From Faecalibacterium sp. I3-3-33 (lineage in GTDB: Bacteria; Bacillota; Clostridia; Oscillospirales; Ruminococcaceae): a stretch of 64,000 nucleotides of DNA. The first letter of the stretch is position 1, and every line of letters starts with the position of its first letter. The translations under genes and the position numbers were made by a program. This document shows positions 54,484-63,057 of the stretch, piece after piece. The notes beneath the pieces are model-generated. The model was not told the origin of the DNA and searched no databases. It saw only the letters and a list, made by a program, of their open reading frames with translations. The stretch lies in NCBI RefSeq assembly GCF_023347295.1, contig NZ_CP094469.1, forward strand, positions 1,922,001 through 1,986,000. The letters run 5' to 3'.

Positions 54484-54528
54484 AACAAAAAAGCGCAGGC
54501 ACTGCACAAATGTGCAGACCTGCGCTTG
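54484..54528 (-). terminator. Terminator-like hairpin in the speA leader (possible attenuator)
   Basis: On the minus strand, AAGCGCAGG.CTGCACA pairs with TGTGCAG.CCTGCGCTT around a very short loop, and TTTTTTG follows. It lies about 35 bases before speA with no complete gene upstream on that strand. It therefore looks like a leader terminator, not the end of a neighbouring gene. A second hairpin using AGCACC/GGTGCT lies just upstream (about 54575-54552). Confidence 0.7.
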
Positions 54529-54709
54529 GAGCAGCTTTTTCCGCGCTGACAAAGCACCCAGCTGTAAGTGCCGGTGCTGCGCGTTATTCGCGATCCAAAA
54601 AGACGGGGTGATGAGAGTCTATATAGCAACTACACTTTTACTACTCTTATTGACCGTTTCACAAGTCTGCGCATAGGCTGCGCAATTTCATGGTTGTAAA
54701 GGAACCAAC

Positions 54710-54862
54710 TTATAAAATTTGAGCTTCAAACTCAATCAATAATGGCAGCTTGCGCCGCCGGTCGGCAGTGGACCCGGCTGTCCGTATGGCCTTAGCCCCG
54801 TTTGGGCGGTCCCGAGTAAATTGCTTTGAAAAGACTCTGCAAGGCGGCGTCTCTCAAAATCA
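54710..54862 (-). ncRNA. Candidate structured RNA in the speA leader
   Basis: From the predicted start near 54861 the minus-strand RNA can form a closing stem GCCGCC/GGCGGC. Inside it are UUGC/GCAA, GGACC/GGUCC enclosing GCCC-AAAC-GGGGC, and GGCU/AGCC. This is a compact multi-branch shape. TTGAG/CTCAA with ATTTTAT after it ends the element near 54712. It matches no riboswitch that I know by its conserved bases. Position (about 270 bases before the polyamine operon start) suggests a cis-regulator, but a separate small RNA is equally possible. Confidence 0.45.
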
Positions 54863-54867
54863 ACAAA

Positions 54868-54896
54868 AGAATAACATGATTCGCCCCGTCTGTCAA
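54868..54896 (-). promoter_or_regulatory. Promoter of the speA leader RNA
   Basis: On the minus strand, a perfect TTGACA (54896-54891) and TATTCT (54873-54868) are 17 bp apart. It gives a leader of about 410 nucleotides if transcription reaches speA. Confidence 0.75.
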
Positions 54897-55003
54897 CAAA
54901 AACTTTTTGGCAGTCGCCCGCTGCGGGTGCGCAGGGCGGCGTTCCGCGCGCAAAATGGAGCATTTTGTGCAAAAAAGCAGATACCCTTCCCGCCGCAGTA
55001 TGC

Positions 55004-55009
55004 TATAAT
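55004..55009 (+). promoter_or_regulatory. Extended -10 promoter of the two-component genes
   Basis: TGCTATAAT gives an extended -10 (TATAAT at 55004-55009). The -35 region is weak, which is acceptable with the TG extension. Confidence 0.6.
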
Positions 55010-55043
55010 AAAGGAACAATGAATGGAGAAAGAGGGTGTATGG

Positions 55044-55766
55044 ATGGCACTGCCAATCGCCATCGTAGAGGATCAGGCCCCGGACGCCCAGCGGCTGGAG
55101 GAGCTGCTGCAACAGCAGCTGCCCGAAGCCGAGTGCACATGGTTTACCTGCGGGGATGATTTTCTCCGCGCCGCAGCAGAGCCCGGCTTGTACGCCGTGG
55201 TGTTTCTGGATATCTGCATGGCGGGCACCAACGGCATCGAGACTGCCCGCCGTCTGCGGCAGGCCGACCCGGAGGTGCTGATCGTATTCGTAACCTCCTC
55301 CCCGGAATATGTATGGGATGCCTTTCCGGTGCACCCCTTCGATTACCTGCTCAAGCCCTATCAGGAGGAAAAATTCGAGCACCTTGCTGCCGAGCTGCGG
55401 CGGGCGCTGCGCTGTAAGGAGCCGGAGCTGGAGATCCGCATTGCCCGCCAGAGCATTCAACTGCCGCTGCGCAAGGTGCTGTACGCCATTGCCCGGAACC
55501 ACTACGTCCTGATCACCACCGAGGATGGCGAATACCGCGCCATGTGCAGTTTTGCGCAGATCGAAGAAAAGCTTACCGCGCGGGAAAACTTTATGAGCTG
55601 CAACCGGGGCGTTATCATCAACATGGACAAGGTGCTGCGGTTCGGGGAGGACTGCATTGAGATCCTGGACGGCACCCGCCTGCCGGTACGGCAAAAGGAT
55701 AAATGCGCCCTGCTTGCCCGCTTTACACAATACCAGTTCCGCCACATGCGGCAGGAGCTGCACTGA
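55044..55766 (+). CDS. LytTR-family response regulator (AgrA/VirR-like)
   Basis: This 240-residue protein has a receiver domain with the acidic pair near ED10, phospho-acceptor Asp56 in VVFLDICMAG and Lys104 in DYLLKPYQ. The C-terminal LytTR DNA-binding domain includes IRIARQSIQLPLRKVLY, FMSCNRGVIINMDKV and LPVRQKDK. The start at 55044 has AGAGGG upstream; an ATG at 55023 after AAAGGA is nearly as good and would add seven residues. It lies 17 bases before a sensor kinase and would be phosphorylated by it. Confidence 0.92.
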   Translation: MALPIAIVEDQAPDAQRLEELLQQQLPEAECTWFTCGDDFLRAAAEPGLYAVVFLDICMAGTNGIETARRLRQADPEVLIVFVTSSPEYVWDAFPVHPFDYLLKPYQEEKFEHLAAELRRALRCKEPELEIRIARQSIQLPLRKVLYAIARNHYVLITTEDGEYRAMCSFAQIEEKLTARENFMSCNRGVIINMDKVLRFGEDCIEILDGTRLPVRQKDKCALLARFTQYQFRHMRQELH

Positions 55767-55783
55767 GGAAAGGAGCAGCCGCC

Positions 55784-57100
55784 ATGGATCTTGCCCTGTT
55801 CGGCCGTTATTTTCTGGATTTTGCGCTGCTGTATCCCAGCGCATTTCTATGTCTGGCATCTCTATGGGAAAAGCTGCGCACTCCTAGGCGCACTGCCTGC
55901 ATCGCCGCCGGATGCATCACCCTGCTGTGCTTCGGATGCGCCGCACTTTGCACCGTGTTCGGGTTGAACAGCAATTCTCTCCTGCCCGCCATCGTGCTGG
56001 TCTCCTTCTGGCTGCTGCGCTGGCGGGTAACGCCGGAGGTGACCGTAAGCCAGACCGCCTTTTTATTTTCCATCTCTGCCGTGATGATGGCGGTGTGTTC
56101 CCTGCTGTCGATAGTGCTCAACGCCCGGGCCGAGATCTCCAACCCACGGACAGTCTGCCTTGCCTCCACGGCGCTGCTGCGGCTGGGCCTTGCCGCGGTA
56201 CTCACCGTTCTGTTCTGGTTCACCGCCGTGCAGTGGAGCCGTTGGCTGCTGCGGGAGTACAGCGGCGAAGCCTTCTGGCAATCCGCATGGCCGCTGCCCG
56301 CCCTCTATGCCGTTTTTCTGGTATACTGTATGCCGCTGGACCCCGCCGTGGTGCTGGTCGGGCGGCTGAAGATCATCTCGGTGCTGGCAGTGTCCATCTC
56401 GCTGTTCGGCATCTTTCTGCTGCTGTACGAAATGTACCGCGTTGCCCGGGAGTTTACCCGCAACGCCCGGCTGGACCGGGAAAACCAGCTGCTGGCCATG
56501 GAGTCCCGCCGGTATATGGAGCTGCAGACCTATCTGGACAACACCCGCCGTCTGCGGCACGACTTCCGGCAGCATCTGCATGTAATCGCCGGATTGACCG
56601 AGACCGGGCAGCTAGAGGAGCTGAAAAGCTATCTGCACCAGTACGAAAGCGAGCTTAGCGAGCACCGCCCCACCCTGTGCGCCAACGCCGCCGTGGATGC
56701 ACTGGCCGGATATTACGACCACGCAGCCGGGCAGCAGGACGTCCCTGTGGAGTGGAAGCTGGCACTTCCCCGGCAGCTGCCCATGCCGGAGGCCGACCTG
56801 TGCACCATTCTGGGCAATCTGCTGGAAAACGCCCTGCACGCCAGCCAGAAGCTGCCGCCGGAGCAGCGACGGGTGCAGGTGATGGCGCAGATGCTCAGCC
56901 CCGCCATGCTGGGGCTTGTGGTGGAGAACCGTTACGACGGCGTACTGAAAAAGCAGCAAGGCATCCTGCACTCCACTAAGCACGAGGGCACCGGCATCGG
57001 GCTGGTCTCTGCCGAGACGGTGGTACACAAATACAACGGCAGTCTGCACTTGGAGATCGAGGAGCAAATCTTCCGGGTGAATGTTCTGTTAAATCTGTAA
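55784..57100 (+). CDS. GHKL sensor histidine kinase (AgrC-like)
   Basis: The 438-residue protein has about six N-terminal membrane spans (first 220 residues). A helical linker follows, then the phospho-acceptor His259 in RLRHDFRQHLHVIAGL and a GHKL ATPase domain with GNLLENALHASQ and GTGIGLVSAETVV. This topology matches AgrC-type peptide sensors. No AgrB/AgrD-like genes are within the window, so the signal is unknown. The start follows AGGAAAGGAGC. It forms an operon with the response regulator. Confidence 0.92.
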   Translation: MDLALFGRYFLDFALLYPSAFLCLASLWEKLRTPRRTACIAAGCITLLCFGCAALCTVFGLNSNSLLPAIVLVSFWLLRWRVTPEVTVSQTAFLFSISAVMMAVCSLLSIVLNARAEISNPRTVCLASTALLRLGLAAVLTVLFWFTAVQWSRWLLREYSGEAFWQSAWPLPALYAVFLVYCMPLDPAVVLVGRLKIISVLAVSISLFGIFLLLYEMYRVAREFTRNARLDRENQLLAMESRRYMELQTYLDNTRRLRHDFRQHLHVIAGLTETGQLEELKSYLHQYESELSEHRPTLCANAAVDALAGYYDHAAGQQDVPVEWKLALPRQLPMPEADLCTILGNLLENALHASQKLPPEQRRVQVMAQMLSPAMLGLVVENRYDGVLKKQQGILHSTKHEGTGIGLVSAETVVHKYNGSLHLEIEEQIFRVNVLLNL

Positions 57101-57135
57101 CCACCGGCAGGCCAACGTGAAAGCGTTCACAAAAA

Positions 57136-57188
57136 GCAGCGCCGTCCTTTGCAGAGAAGTTTTTCTGCGAAGGACGGCGCTGTATTAT
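57136..57188. terminator. Bidirectional terminator
   Basis: CAGCGCCGTCCTT.GCAGA pairs with TCTGC.AAGGACGGCGCTG. On the minus strand CTTTTTG follows; on the plus strand TATTATTTAT follows. It separates the kinase gene from the convergent small membrane gene. Confidence 0.88.
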
Positions 57189-57424
57189 TTATCGGTTTTT
57201 TCTGCGGCTTTCTGTGCGGCTTCCAGTTCGTCCACCCGCTTTTGCAGGGCGGTGATCTTATCGTCCATTTTCAAAAATGTCCAGACCAGAACAGCCAGCA
57301 CCAGCGCGGGAGGAACGACCATCCACAGGGACTGCTGACACCAGAGCAGCAGCGAATAGCCGCCGAATACAGTAAAAATGAATACGGCAAATAGGCTTGC
57401 AGCCAGTACAGCAAAAAATCCCAT
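57185..57424 (-). CDS. Small membrane protein with C-terminal coiled coil
   Basis: The 79-residue protein has two membrane spans (FFAVLAASLFAVFIFTVFGG and MVVPPALVLAVLVWTFL). A short coiled-coil tail, DKITALQKRVDELEAAQKA, follows. I do not recognise the family. AAAGGAGACTTTC gives a good ribosome binding site. It lies 19 bases after the YhcH-like gene on the same strand, so the two are probably cotranscribed. Confidence 0.7.
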   Translation of the reverse strand: MGFFAVLAASLFAVFIFTVFGGYSLLLWCQQSLWMVVPPALVLAVLVWTFLKMDDKITALQKRVDELEAAQKAAEKTDK

Positions 57425-57443
57425 ACAGAAAGTCTCCTTTCAG

Positions 57444-57920
57444 TTATTCTTCCGTTTCTTCCTCGTCCGAGTCCAGCTCGATGCTGAACACGGCTTTTTT
57501 CAGCTTGCCGCACCCCTGCGCCTTCAGGCCGGATTTATACGGCTCCCCGGCCAGATACAGGGCAAAGCGTCCCTCGCACAGCATTCCGGCAATGCTGGTA
57601 CCGGCAGTGCCTACGGTGATGTCGGCGGCTTCATCGGTGGGCTTGGTGGGGGTCAGCTCCGCAAGGCTTACCTCAAACAGCTCACTGCCGTCCAAGTCGG
57701 TCTCCAGCGTGATGTGGTTGTCGTGGCGCTGGAACAGTGCCTTGTCGGAGGTCTGGGGCGTGACGGTGCTCACGGTGACCACCGCCTTGTCCCCGTCAAT
57801 GCGGGTGCGCCCGGCGGGCAGGGTGGTGATATCCCGTGCCATGATGTACTCGATCACGGTGTCCAGATTGTCGCTTACGCCCAGATAGTTTGGCAGGTTG
57901 TTCAGGGTATCGTAGATCAT
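57444..57920 (-). CDS. YhcH/YjgK/YiaL-family protein
   Basis: This 158-residue cupin-like protein begins MIYDTLNNLPNYLGVSDNLD and has LPAGRTRIDGDKAVVTVSTV, the pattern of the YhcH/YjgK/YiaL (DUF386) family. Members are linked to sialic acid or other sugar-acid use and are sometimes called EbgC-like anomerases. The C-terminal acidic stretch DSDEEETEE is an addition. The start at 57920 has GGAGG ten bases upstream; the very long open frame before it covers repeat DNA. No sugar catabolic genes lie adjacent. Confidence 0.85.
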   Translation of the reverse strand: MIYDTLNNLPNYLGVSDNLDTVIEYIMARDITTLPAGRTRIDGDKAVVTVSTVTPQTSDKALFQRHDNHITLETDLDGSELFEVSLAELTPTKPTDEAADITVGTAGTSIAGMLCEGRFALYLAGEPYKSGLKAQGCGKLKKAVFSIELDSDEEETEE

Positions 57921-57993
57921 GGAAAAGTCCTCCGTCTGTGTTGTTTCTGTTACCTGTATGGTATCACAGGTCTGGGGCAGATGCAATACGTGT

Positions 57994-58402
57994 GCGGGCG
58001 GATGTCGCGAGCCGCGCTGTATAAGGAGCCCGGGTCGCGGCTCCCAGCGGCTGCACCGTGCCTTGGGCGGCACGCGCATCCTGCTGGCCGCAGCCCCAAC
58101 AACTCCTCCCTGTTTCTGCCGCTGGCAGCGGTCGTCGCTGTTGCTGTTCACATTCACCCGCTCTGTGAGTTTAACCTCGTCACAAAACAAAAACCTCAGC
58201 GTACTTGCATACGTTGAGGTTTTTTGGTGGGCGCGGGTGGATTTCGCGAGCCGCGCTGCTAAAAACAGCCCACTGGGCTGTTTTTGCGCTGTCTTCTGCG
58301 ACAGCGCCGCAGCTGTTCGAATCCACCCGCTCTATGAGTTTAGCCTTGTTACAAAATAAAAACCTCAGCGCACTTGCATACGTTGAGGTTTTTTGGTGGA
58401 GC
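57994..58402. repeat. Two tandem structured repeat units at the recombinase edge
   Basis: Unit 1 (57994-58232) and unit 2 (58233-58402) share their left ends (GCGGGYGGATKTCGCGAGCC) and right ends (CACCCGCTCTRTGAG). The right end continues to a terminator-like hairpin AAAACCTCA/TGAGGTTTT. In unit 2, GCGGGTGGATTTCG pairs with CGAATCCACCCGC around two further hairpins (AACAGCCC/GGGCTGTT and GCGCTGTC/GACAGCGC). A 78-bp direct repeat (58153-58230 and 58322-58399) results. The recombinase gene's last codons run into unit 2. Confidence 0.75.
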
Positions 58403-59872
58403 GAAGCAACCCAAATCCGAACCTTTGCCCTCTGGGGCATCGTTGGCGGCGATTTCATCGAAAGTGATGGTTTTTGTGCCGTCTTTGTAGTTGAATGTAA
58501 TTAAAACTTTTTCATCATAGAGATAAACCGCATTCACGAATGTATTGATAAGCGTTTCCCGGTGGCTTTTCACGTTCGGATCGAGCTTGCGGAAGTTGGT
58601 GAGCCAAAATTTTACAAAATCTGCACTGACCTTCGGCTTTGCCAGCTTTTCTTCCGCGATGCGGATCTCCAGTTTCTTCTGCTGAGCTTCCAATTTTTCC
58701 AAGCGTCCTTTGGTCGAGCTGGTCAGGATGCCCTCTTGAATCGCATTTAAAAGATTCTCAATGCCCCGTTCAATGTCTTTCATCTGTTTCTCCAGCAGAG
58801 GCAGCACCGTGTTCTCCTGTTCCTGAAGAATCATCACCGCATCCACGATAGACTGAATACAGTCATCGTCACGAATCATCTTCATGGTTTCGTTGACAAC
58901 CAAATCCTCCAGCCACTCTTTACGAACGGTCTTTTTCTTGCAGGTCTTGGTGCGCTTGGCATTAGCACATTTATAATAATGGTGGACGTTCTTATTTCGA
59001 CTCGTTCCGCACTCCCCGAACATCATCGCACCGCACATTCCACAGAACAGCTTGGTCGTCAGCAAATAATCGTCCTCCGCTTTGTGCCGAGCCGGAGCGC
59101 GGCGGTTCTTGGCAATTTTGTCCTGCACACTGTCGAACAGTTCTTTCTCAATGATAACCGGGATGCTGTCTGGCATCACAATGTCCTTAAAACGGTTCTC
59201 TCCGATATAGCGGCGATTCGTCAACAAAGTTTGAATACTGTTATAGGTAAACTTCTGGTTGCGGTTGGTGGTCACGCCACTGTCGTTCAGCCAGTTCATC
59301 AGTTCCTTCATGGTCGCACCATCGTTATACCGCTGAAAGGCTTCTACCACAAAGGGAGCTTTCAAAGGGTCGATTTGAAAGAACTTCTCCTCGTCCACTG
59401 TATAGCCGATGGGAATCGTTCCACCATTATATTTGCCCTTCAGAACATTCTCGGTCATGCCGCGCACGACCTTTTCAGAAAGTTCTGCGGAATAATATTC
59501 AGCCATGCCGGTGAGCATACTTTTGACCATAATACCTGCTGGACCATCTGAAATTGGTTCAGTAGCGGACACCAGCTTGACATGGTTTCGCTCCAACTGG
59601 TACTCATAATGTGCAGAATCGTAACGGTTCCGGGCAAAGCGGTCAAGTTTCCAGACCAGCACAATGTCAAACAACCGTTTCTCGCTGTCCTTGATCATCT
59701 GCTGAAACTCCGGGCGATTGTCCGTCTTTGCGGAGAATGCACGATCAATGTAGTGCTTAATGACCGTGATGCCGTTCTTTTCGGCATAAGCCGCACATTC
59801 ACGAATCTGGCCTTCGATGGATTCTTCGCGCTGGTTGTCGCTGGAATAGCGGGCATAGATCACGGCGGTCAT
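58349..59872 (-). CDS. Large serine recombinase (resolvase/invertase family)
   Basis: The 507-residue protein has the N-terminal catalytic domain MTAVIYARYSSDNQREESIE with nucleophile Ser10, and KLDRFARNRYDSA. A recombinase domain and a zinc ribbon follow (CGMCGAMMFGEC ... YYKCANAKRTKTC), with a coiled coil near residues 375-430. It would integrate, excise or invert DNA. The start at 59872 has GGGAGGTG upstream. The last 14 or so codons lie in the tandem repeat, suggesting the element inserted there and its stop codon was supplied by flanking DNA. Confidence 0.93.
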   Translation of the reverse strand: MTAVIYARYSSDNQREESIEGQIRECAAYAEKNGITVIKHYIDRAFSAKTDNRPEFQQMIKDSEKRLFDIVLVWKLDRFARNRYDSAHYEYQLERNHVKLVSATEPISDGPAGIMVKSMLTGMAEYYSAELSEKVVRGMTENVLKGKYNGGTIPIGYTVDEEKFFQIDPLKAPFVVEAFQRYNDGATMKELMNWLNDSGVTTNRNQKFTYNSIQTLLTNRRYIGENRFKDIVMPDSIPVIIEKELFDSVQDKIAKNRRAPARHKAEDDYLLTTKLFCGMCGAMMFGECGTSRNKNVHHYYKCANAKRTKTCKKKTVRKEWLEDLVVNETMKMIRDDDCIQSIVDAVMILQEQENTVLPLLEKQMKDIERGIENLLNAIQEGILTSSTKGRLEKLEAQQKKLEIRIAEEKLAKPKVSADFVKFWLTNFRKLDPNVKSHRETLINTFVNAVYLYDEKVLITFNYKDGTKTITFDEIAANDAPEGKGSDLGCFAPPKNLNVCKCAEVFIL

Positions 59873-60022
59873 GGCAGGCACCTCCCATTTAGATATTGTT
59901 GAGCAACAGATACTAAGCAGCAATTGTTTCGTATAATTTATACTATGAATTTTACGTATTTTCAAGTACTTTGAAAAATTCTCATGAAGTATATCGCTTT
60001 AAAATTTATAAAAGGGAAACAC

Positions 60023-60051
60023 TTGTAATATTGTGTTGTATCTTATAAAAT
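60023..60051 (+). promoter_or_regulatory. Promoter of the type I restriction genes
   Basis: TTGTAA (60023-60028) and TAAAAT (60046-60051) are 17 bp apart, about 50 bases before hsdR. Confidence 0.55.
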
Positions 60052-60099
60052 AGAGGTATCAACAGTTTGCCCTAAGATAGCAAAGGCAGGTGCATCGTT

Positions 60100-62838
60100 A
60101 TGACTCCGGAAGCAAGAGCGCGGGAACAGATCGATAACAGATTGTGGCAAAGTGGCTGGACAATTCAGGATCTGAAACAACTAAATCTGACGGTTGCTTC
60201 CGGTGTTGCAGTGCGCGAGTTCCCTACCAATACCGGTCCGGTGGATTATGCACTTTTCATTGAGGGAGTGCCAGTTGGTGTTGTAGAGGCAAAGAAAGAC
60301 GAAGAAGGTCAAGCGCTGACAGATGTGGAAACGCAGTCCAGCCGCTATGCAAATAGCCAGTTCAAATGGGTAAAGCGGGAGTACAAGGTTCGGTTCGCCT
60401 ACGAAGCCACTGGCGAATTGGTGCGTTTTACCGATTACGCAGATCTTAAATACCGTTCGCGCGAGGTATTCTCGTTCCACCGTCCGGAGACGTTGAAACG
60501 CTGGCTTGCTGAACCGGATACTGTGCGCAACAATCTGAAGCGTATCTCGCAGCTGGATGAATCGGGCTTCCGCAAATGTCAAATCAGTGCAATTCATGGT
60601 CTGGACACTTCGTTTTCAGAAAATCGGCCGCGTGCTCTTGTGCAGATGGCAACCGGCGCAGGCAAGACCTTTACAGCCATTACTGCCGCCTATCGGCTGT
60701 TGAAATACGGCAGAATGAATCGCATCCTGTTTCTGGTAGATACCCGCAGCCTTGGTGAACAGGCCGAGCGCGAGTTCATGGCATACAAGCCCAATGACGA
60801 TCCTCGCAGCTTTTCGGAATTGTATGGTGTACGCCGGTTAAAAAACTCTTATATTTCCGGGGATGTACAGGTCTGCATCAGTACGATTCAGCGGATGTAT
60901 TCCATTCTAAAAGGGGAAGAACTGGACGAACAGGCAGAAGAGATTCCTTTTGCGGAATATGTCACCGCCGAAAGCAAAGCACCAAAAGAGGTCGTCTACA
61001 ATGCCAAAATTCCGCCGGAGTTCTTTGACTGTATTATCGTAGATGAGTGCCATCGTTCTATTTACAATGTATGGAGTCAAGTGCTTTCCTATTTTGATGC
61101 GTTTATCATCGGCCTGACCGCTACGCCGGATAAGCGAACCATCGGCTACTTCAATGAAAATTTTGTCAGCGAATATACGCGAGAGCAGGCCGTTCTGGAC
61201 GGCGTTAACGTTGGCGAGGACATTTATCTGATTGAAACCGATGTGACGAAAAATGGTGCAACCATCCTGAAGCAGTTGATCGAGCGGCGTAACCGCCTGA
61301 CGCGCGCAAAACGCTGGGAGCAGATGGACGAGGATGTGTTCTACACACAGTCCAAGTTGGATAAGGATGTCGTAAATCCAAGCCAGATCCGTGCTGTGAT
61401 TCGCACCTTCAAAGAAGCACTCCATACCACGCTGTTCCCCTACCGGAAAGAAGTCCCCAAAACGCTGATTTTTGCCAAGACGGACAGCCATGCAGACGAT
61501 ATTGTGCAGATCGTCCGGGAAGAATTCGGCGAAGGAAACGATTTTTGCAGAAAGATCACTTACAGTGCGCAGAATCCGGAAGCCGTTCTCAGCTCGTTCC
61601 GAAATGACTATAACCCGCGTATAGCCGTTACTGTGGATATGATCGCGACCGGTACGGATGTAAAGCCCATCGAGTGCCTGCTGTTCATGCGGGATGTGCG
61701 CAGCAGCAATTACTTCGAGCAGATGAAAGGCCGCGGCACCCGCACACTAAGCAAGGATGATTTACAAAAGGTAACACCTTCTGCTACGGAAAACAAAGAT
61801 CATTTTGTGATCGTGGATGCAGTGGGTGTAACCAAATCCAAAAAGACCGAGACCCGCACGCTGGAACGCAAGCCAGCGGTTTCCATGAAGGAACTGATGA
61901 TGAACATTGCACTCGGTGCGCGGGATGAGGATACCTTGACTTCTCTTGCAAACCGCGTCATTCGTCTCAGCCGCAGGATGGAACGCAGCGAACACAAGCA
62001 GTTCAAAGAAACCGTAGGGCAGACCGCAGAGCAGGTTGCGGAGAATCTGCTGAATGCCTTTGATGAAGATGTCATTCATGCCAAAGCGCAAACAGAAAGC
62101 GGCGTGCTTATGCCCGCACCGGAACAGCTTGCACAGACCCAGAAAGAGCTCATCAAACAGGCCGTTGCACCTTTCCAGAAGCCGGATGTGCGCGATTTTA
62201 TTGAAAATGTCCGCCGCAGCCATGATCAGATCATCGACAGCGTTAATCTGGACAAAATACTCTTTGCCGGTTATGACACCAATCAGGAGGAAACGGCAGA
62301 CCGGGTGATCTCTACATTTAAGAATTTCATCGAGGAAAATAAAGATGAGATCATTGCCCTGCGCATCATCTACAATGAAACGTATAAAAAACGTCCGATG
62401 GTACTGAAAAAACTGACGGAACTGTATCAAAAACTCGAAGCAAAGGGCATCACGGTCGAGCGTCTGTGGGATTGTTATGCCATCAAGCAGCCTGACAAGG
62501 TAAAGAAAGGCACACTCGCTCAGCTGACCGACCTAATTTCCATTATCCGTTTTCAGATGGGCTATACGGATACCCTTTCGCCCTTTGCCGACCGGGTAAA
62601 CTACAACTTCAAACAGTGGACCTTCCGCCGCAACACCGGTGCGGTCCACTTTACCGCTGAACAGATGGAATGGCTGCGGCTGATCAAGGAGCATATCATC
62701 ACATCGTTGAGCATTCTGCCGGAGGACTTGGAGTATACGCCGTTTGACAGCAAAGGCGGCTTGGGTGGGTTCTATCGGGTGTTCGGAGAAAAGTATCAGG
62801 AGATTTTGGATGAAATGAACGAGGAATTGGTAGCGTAA
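60100..62838 (+). CDS. hsdR: Type I restriction enzyme R subunit
   Basis: This 912-residue protein has an N-terminal PD-(D/E)xK nuclease domain (GPVDYALFIEG, VVEAKKDE). A superfamily-2 translocase follows, with Walker A MATGAGKTFTAITAA, DECHRS, GLTATPDKRT and motif VI region GRGTRT. A C-terminal helical region comes last (KLTELYQKLEAKGI). It translocates and cuts DNA lacking the right methylation. Its usual partners HsdM and HsdS are needed; hsdS follows here, but no hsdM is within the window. Composition is A/T-richer than the chromosome around 50 kb, fitting acquisition. Confidence 0.95.
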   Translation: MTPEARAREQIDNRLWQSGWTIQDLKQLNLTVASGVAVREFPTNTGPVDYALFIEGVPVGVVEAKKDEEGQALTDVETQSSRYANSQFKWVKREYKVRFAYEATGELVRFTDYADLKYRSREVFSFHRPETLKRWLAEPDTVRNNLKRISQLDESGFRKCQISAIHGLDTSFSENRPRALVQMATGAGKTFTAITAAYRLLKYGRMNRILFLVDTRSLGEQAEREFMAYKPNDDPRSFSELYGVRRLKNSYISGDVQVCISTIQRMYSILKGEELDEQAEEIPFAEYVTAESKAPKEVVYNAKIPPEFFDCIIVDECHRSIYNVWSQVLSYFDAFIIGLTATPDKRTIGYFNENFVSEYTREQAVLDGVNVGEDIYLIETDVTKNGATILKQLIERRNRLTRAKRWEQMDEDVFYTQSKLDKDVVNPSQIRAVIRTFKEALHTTLFPYRKEVPKTLIFAKTDSHADDIVQIVREEFGEGNDFCRKITYSAQNPEAVLSSFRNDYNPRIAVTVDMIATGTDVKPIECLLFMRDVRSSNYFEQMKGRGTRTLSKDDLQKVTPSATENKDHFVIVDAVGVTKSKKTETRTLERKPAVSMKELMMNIALGARDEDTLTSLANRVIRLSRRMERSEHKQFKETVGQTAEQVAENLLNAFDEDVIHAKAQTESGVLMPAPEQLAQTQKELIKQAVAPFQKPDVRDFIENVRRSHDQIIDSVNLDKILFAGYDTNQEETADRVISTFKNFIEENKDEIIALRIIYNETYKKRPMVLKKLTELYQKLEAKGITVERLWDCYAIKQPDKVKKGTLAQLTDLISIIRFQMGYTDTLSPFADRVNYNFKQWTFRRNTGAVHFTAEQMEWLRLIKEHIITSLSILPEDLEYTPFDSKGGLGGFYRVFGEKYQEILDEMNEELVA

Positions 62839-62848
62839 GGAGAACTAT

Positions 62849-63055
62849 ATGAACCCATTTGAATTATTTAGCTTCGCAAAATTGTTTTCAACTGTGATGA
62901 ATGGGCAAATGTCTGTATCCTCAGCAGAAATGGAAGCTGCTTGTAAATTACTTAAGGAAATGGCAGACAACAATCAGTGCATGACATCTGAACAAAAAGA
63001 AGCCTACAAACTCATGGTGGATTGCGCTAAGGAAGCATCGAAAGGAAAACAGTAA
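62849..63055 (+). CDS. Small protein between hsdR and hsdS
   Basis: The 68-residue helical, acidic protein begins MNPFELFSFAKLFSTVMNGQ and has EMEAACKLLKEMADNNQC. AAGGAG is nine bases upstream. It lies 10 bases after hsdR and 2 bases before hsdS, so it belongs to the operon. I do not recognise it. A regulatory or antirestriction-control role is possible but not shown. Confidence 0.7.
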   Translation: MNPFELFSFAKLFSTVMNGQMSVSSAEMEAACKLLKEMADNNQCMTSEQKEAYKLMVDCAKEASKGKQ

Positions 63056-63057
63056 AC

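Noticed and set aside
54611..54676. 21-codon hydrophobic peptide (MRVYIATTLLLLLLTVSQVC...) opposite the speA leader
   Set aside because: It has no convincing ribosome binding site or plus-strand promoter, and the hydrophobic run can arise from the complementary leader. It would be worth a look only if plus-strand transcription is seen.
58233..58335. Possible tRNA in repeat unit 2 (GCGGGTG ... TTCGAATCCACCCGC)
   Set aside because: The acceptor-like arms pair, but the T stem has only one base between the TTCGAAT loop and the acceptor, and no D or anticodon arm fits.
58180..58458. 92-codon frame within the tandem repeats
   Set aside because: Its text repeats with the repeat unit and it overlaps the recombinase 3' end; it has no ribosome binding site.
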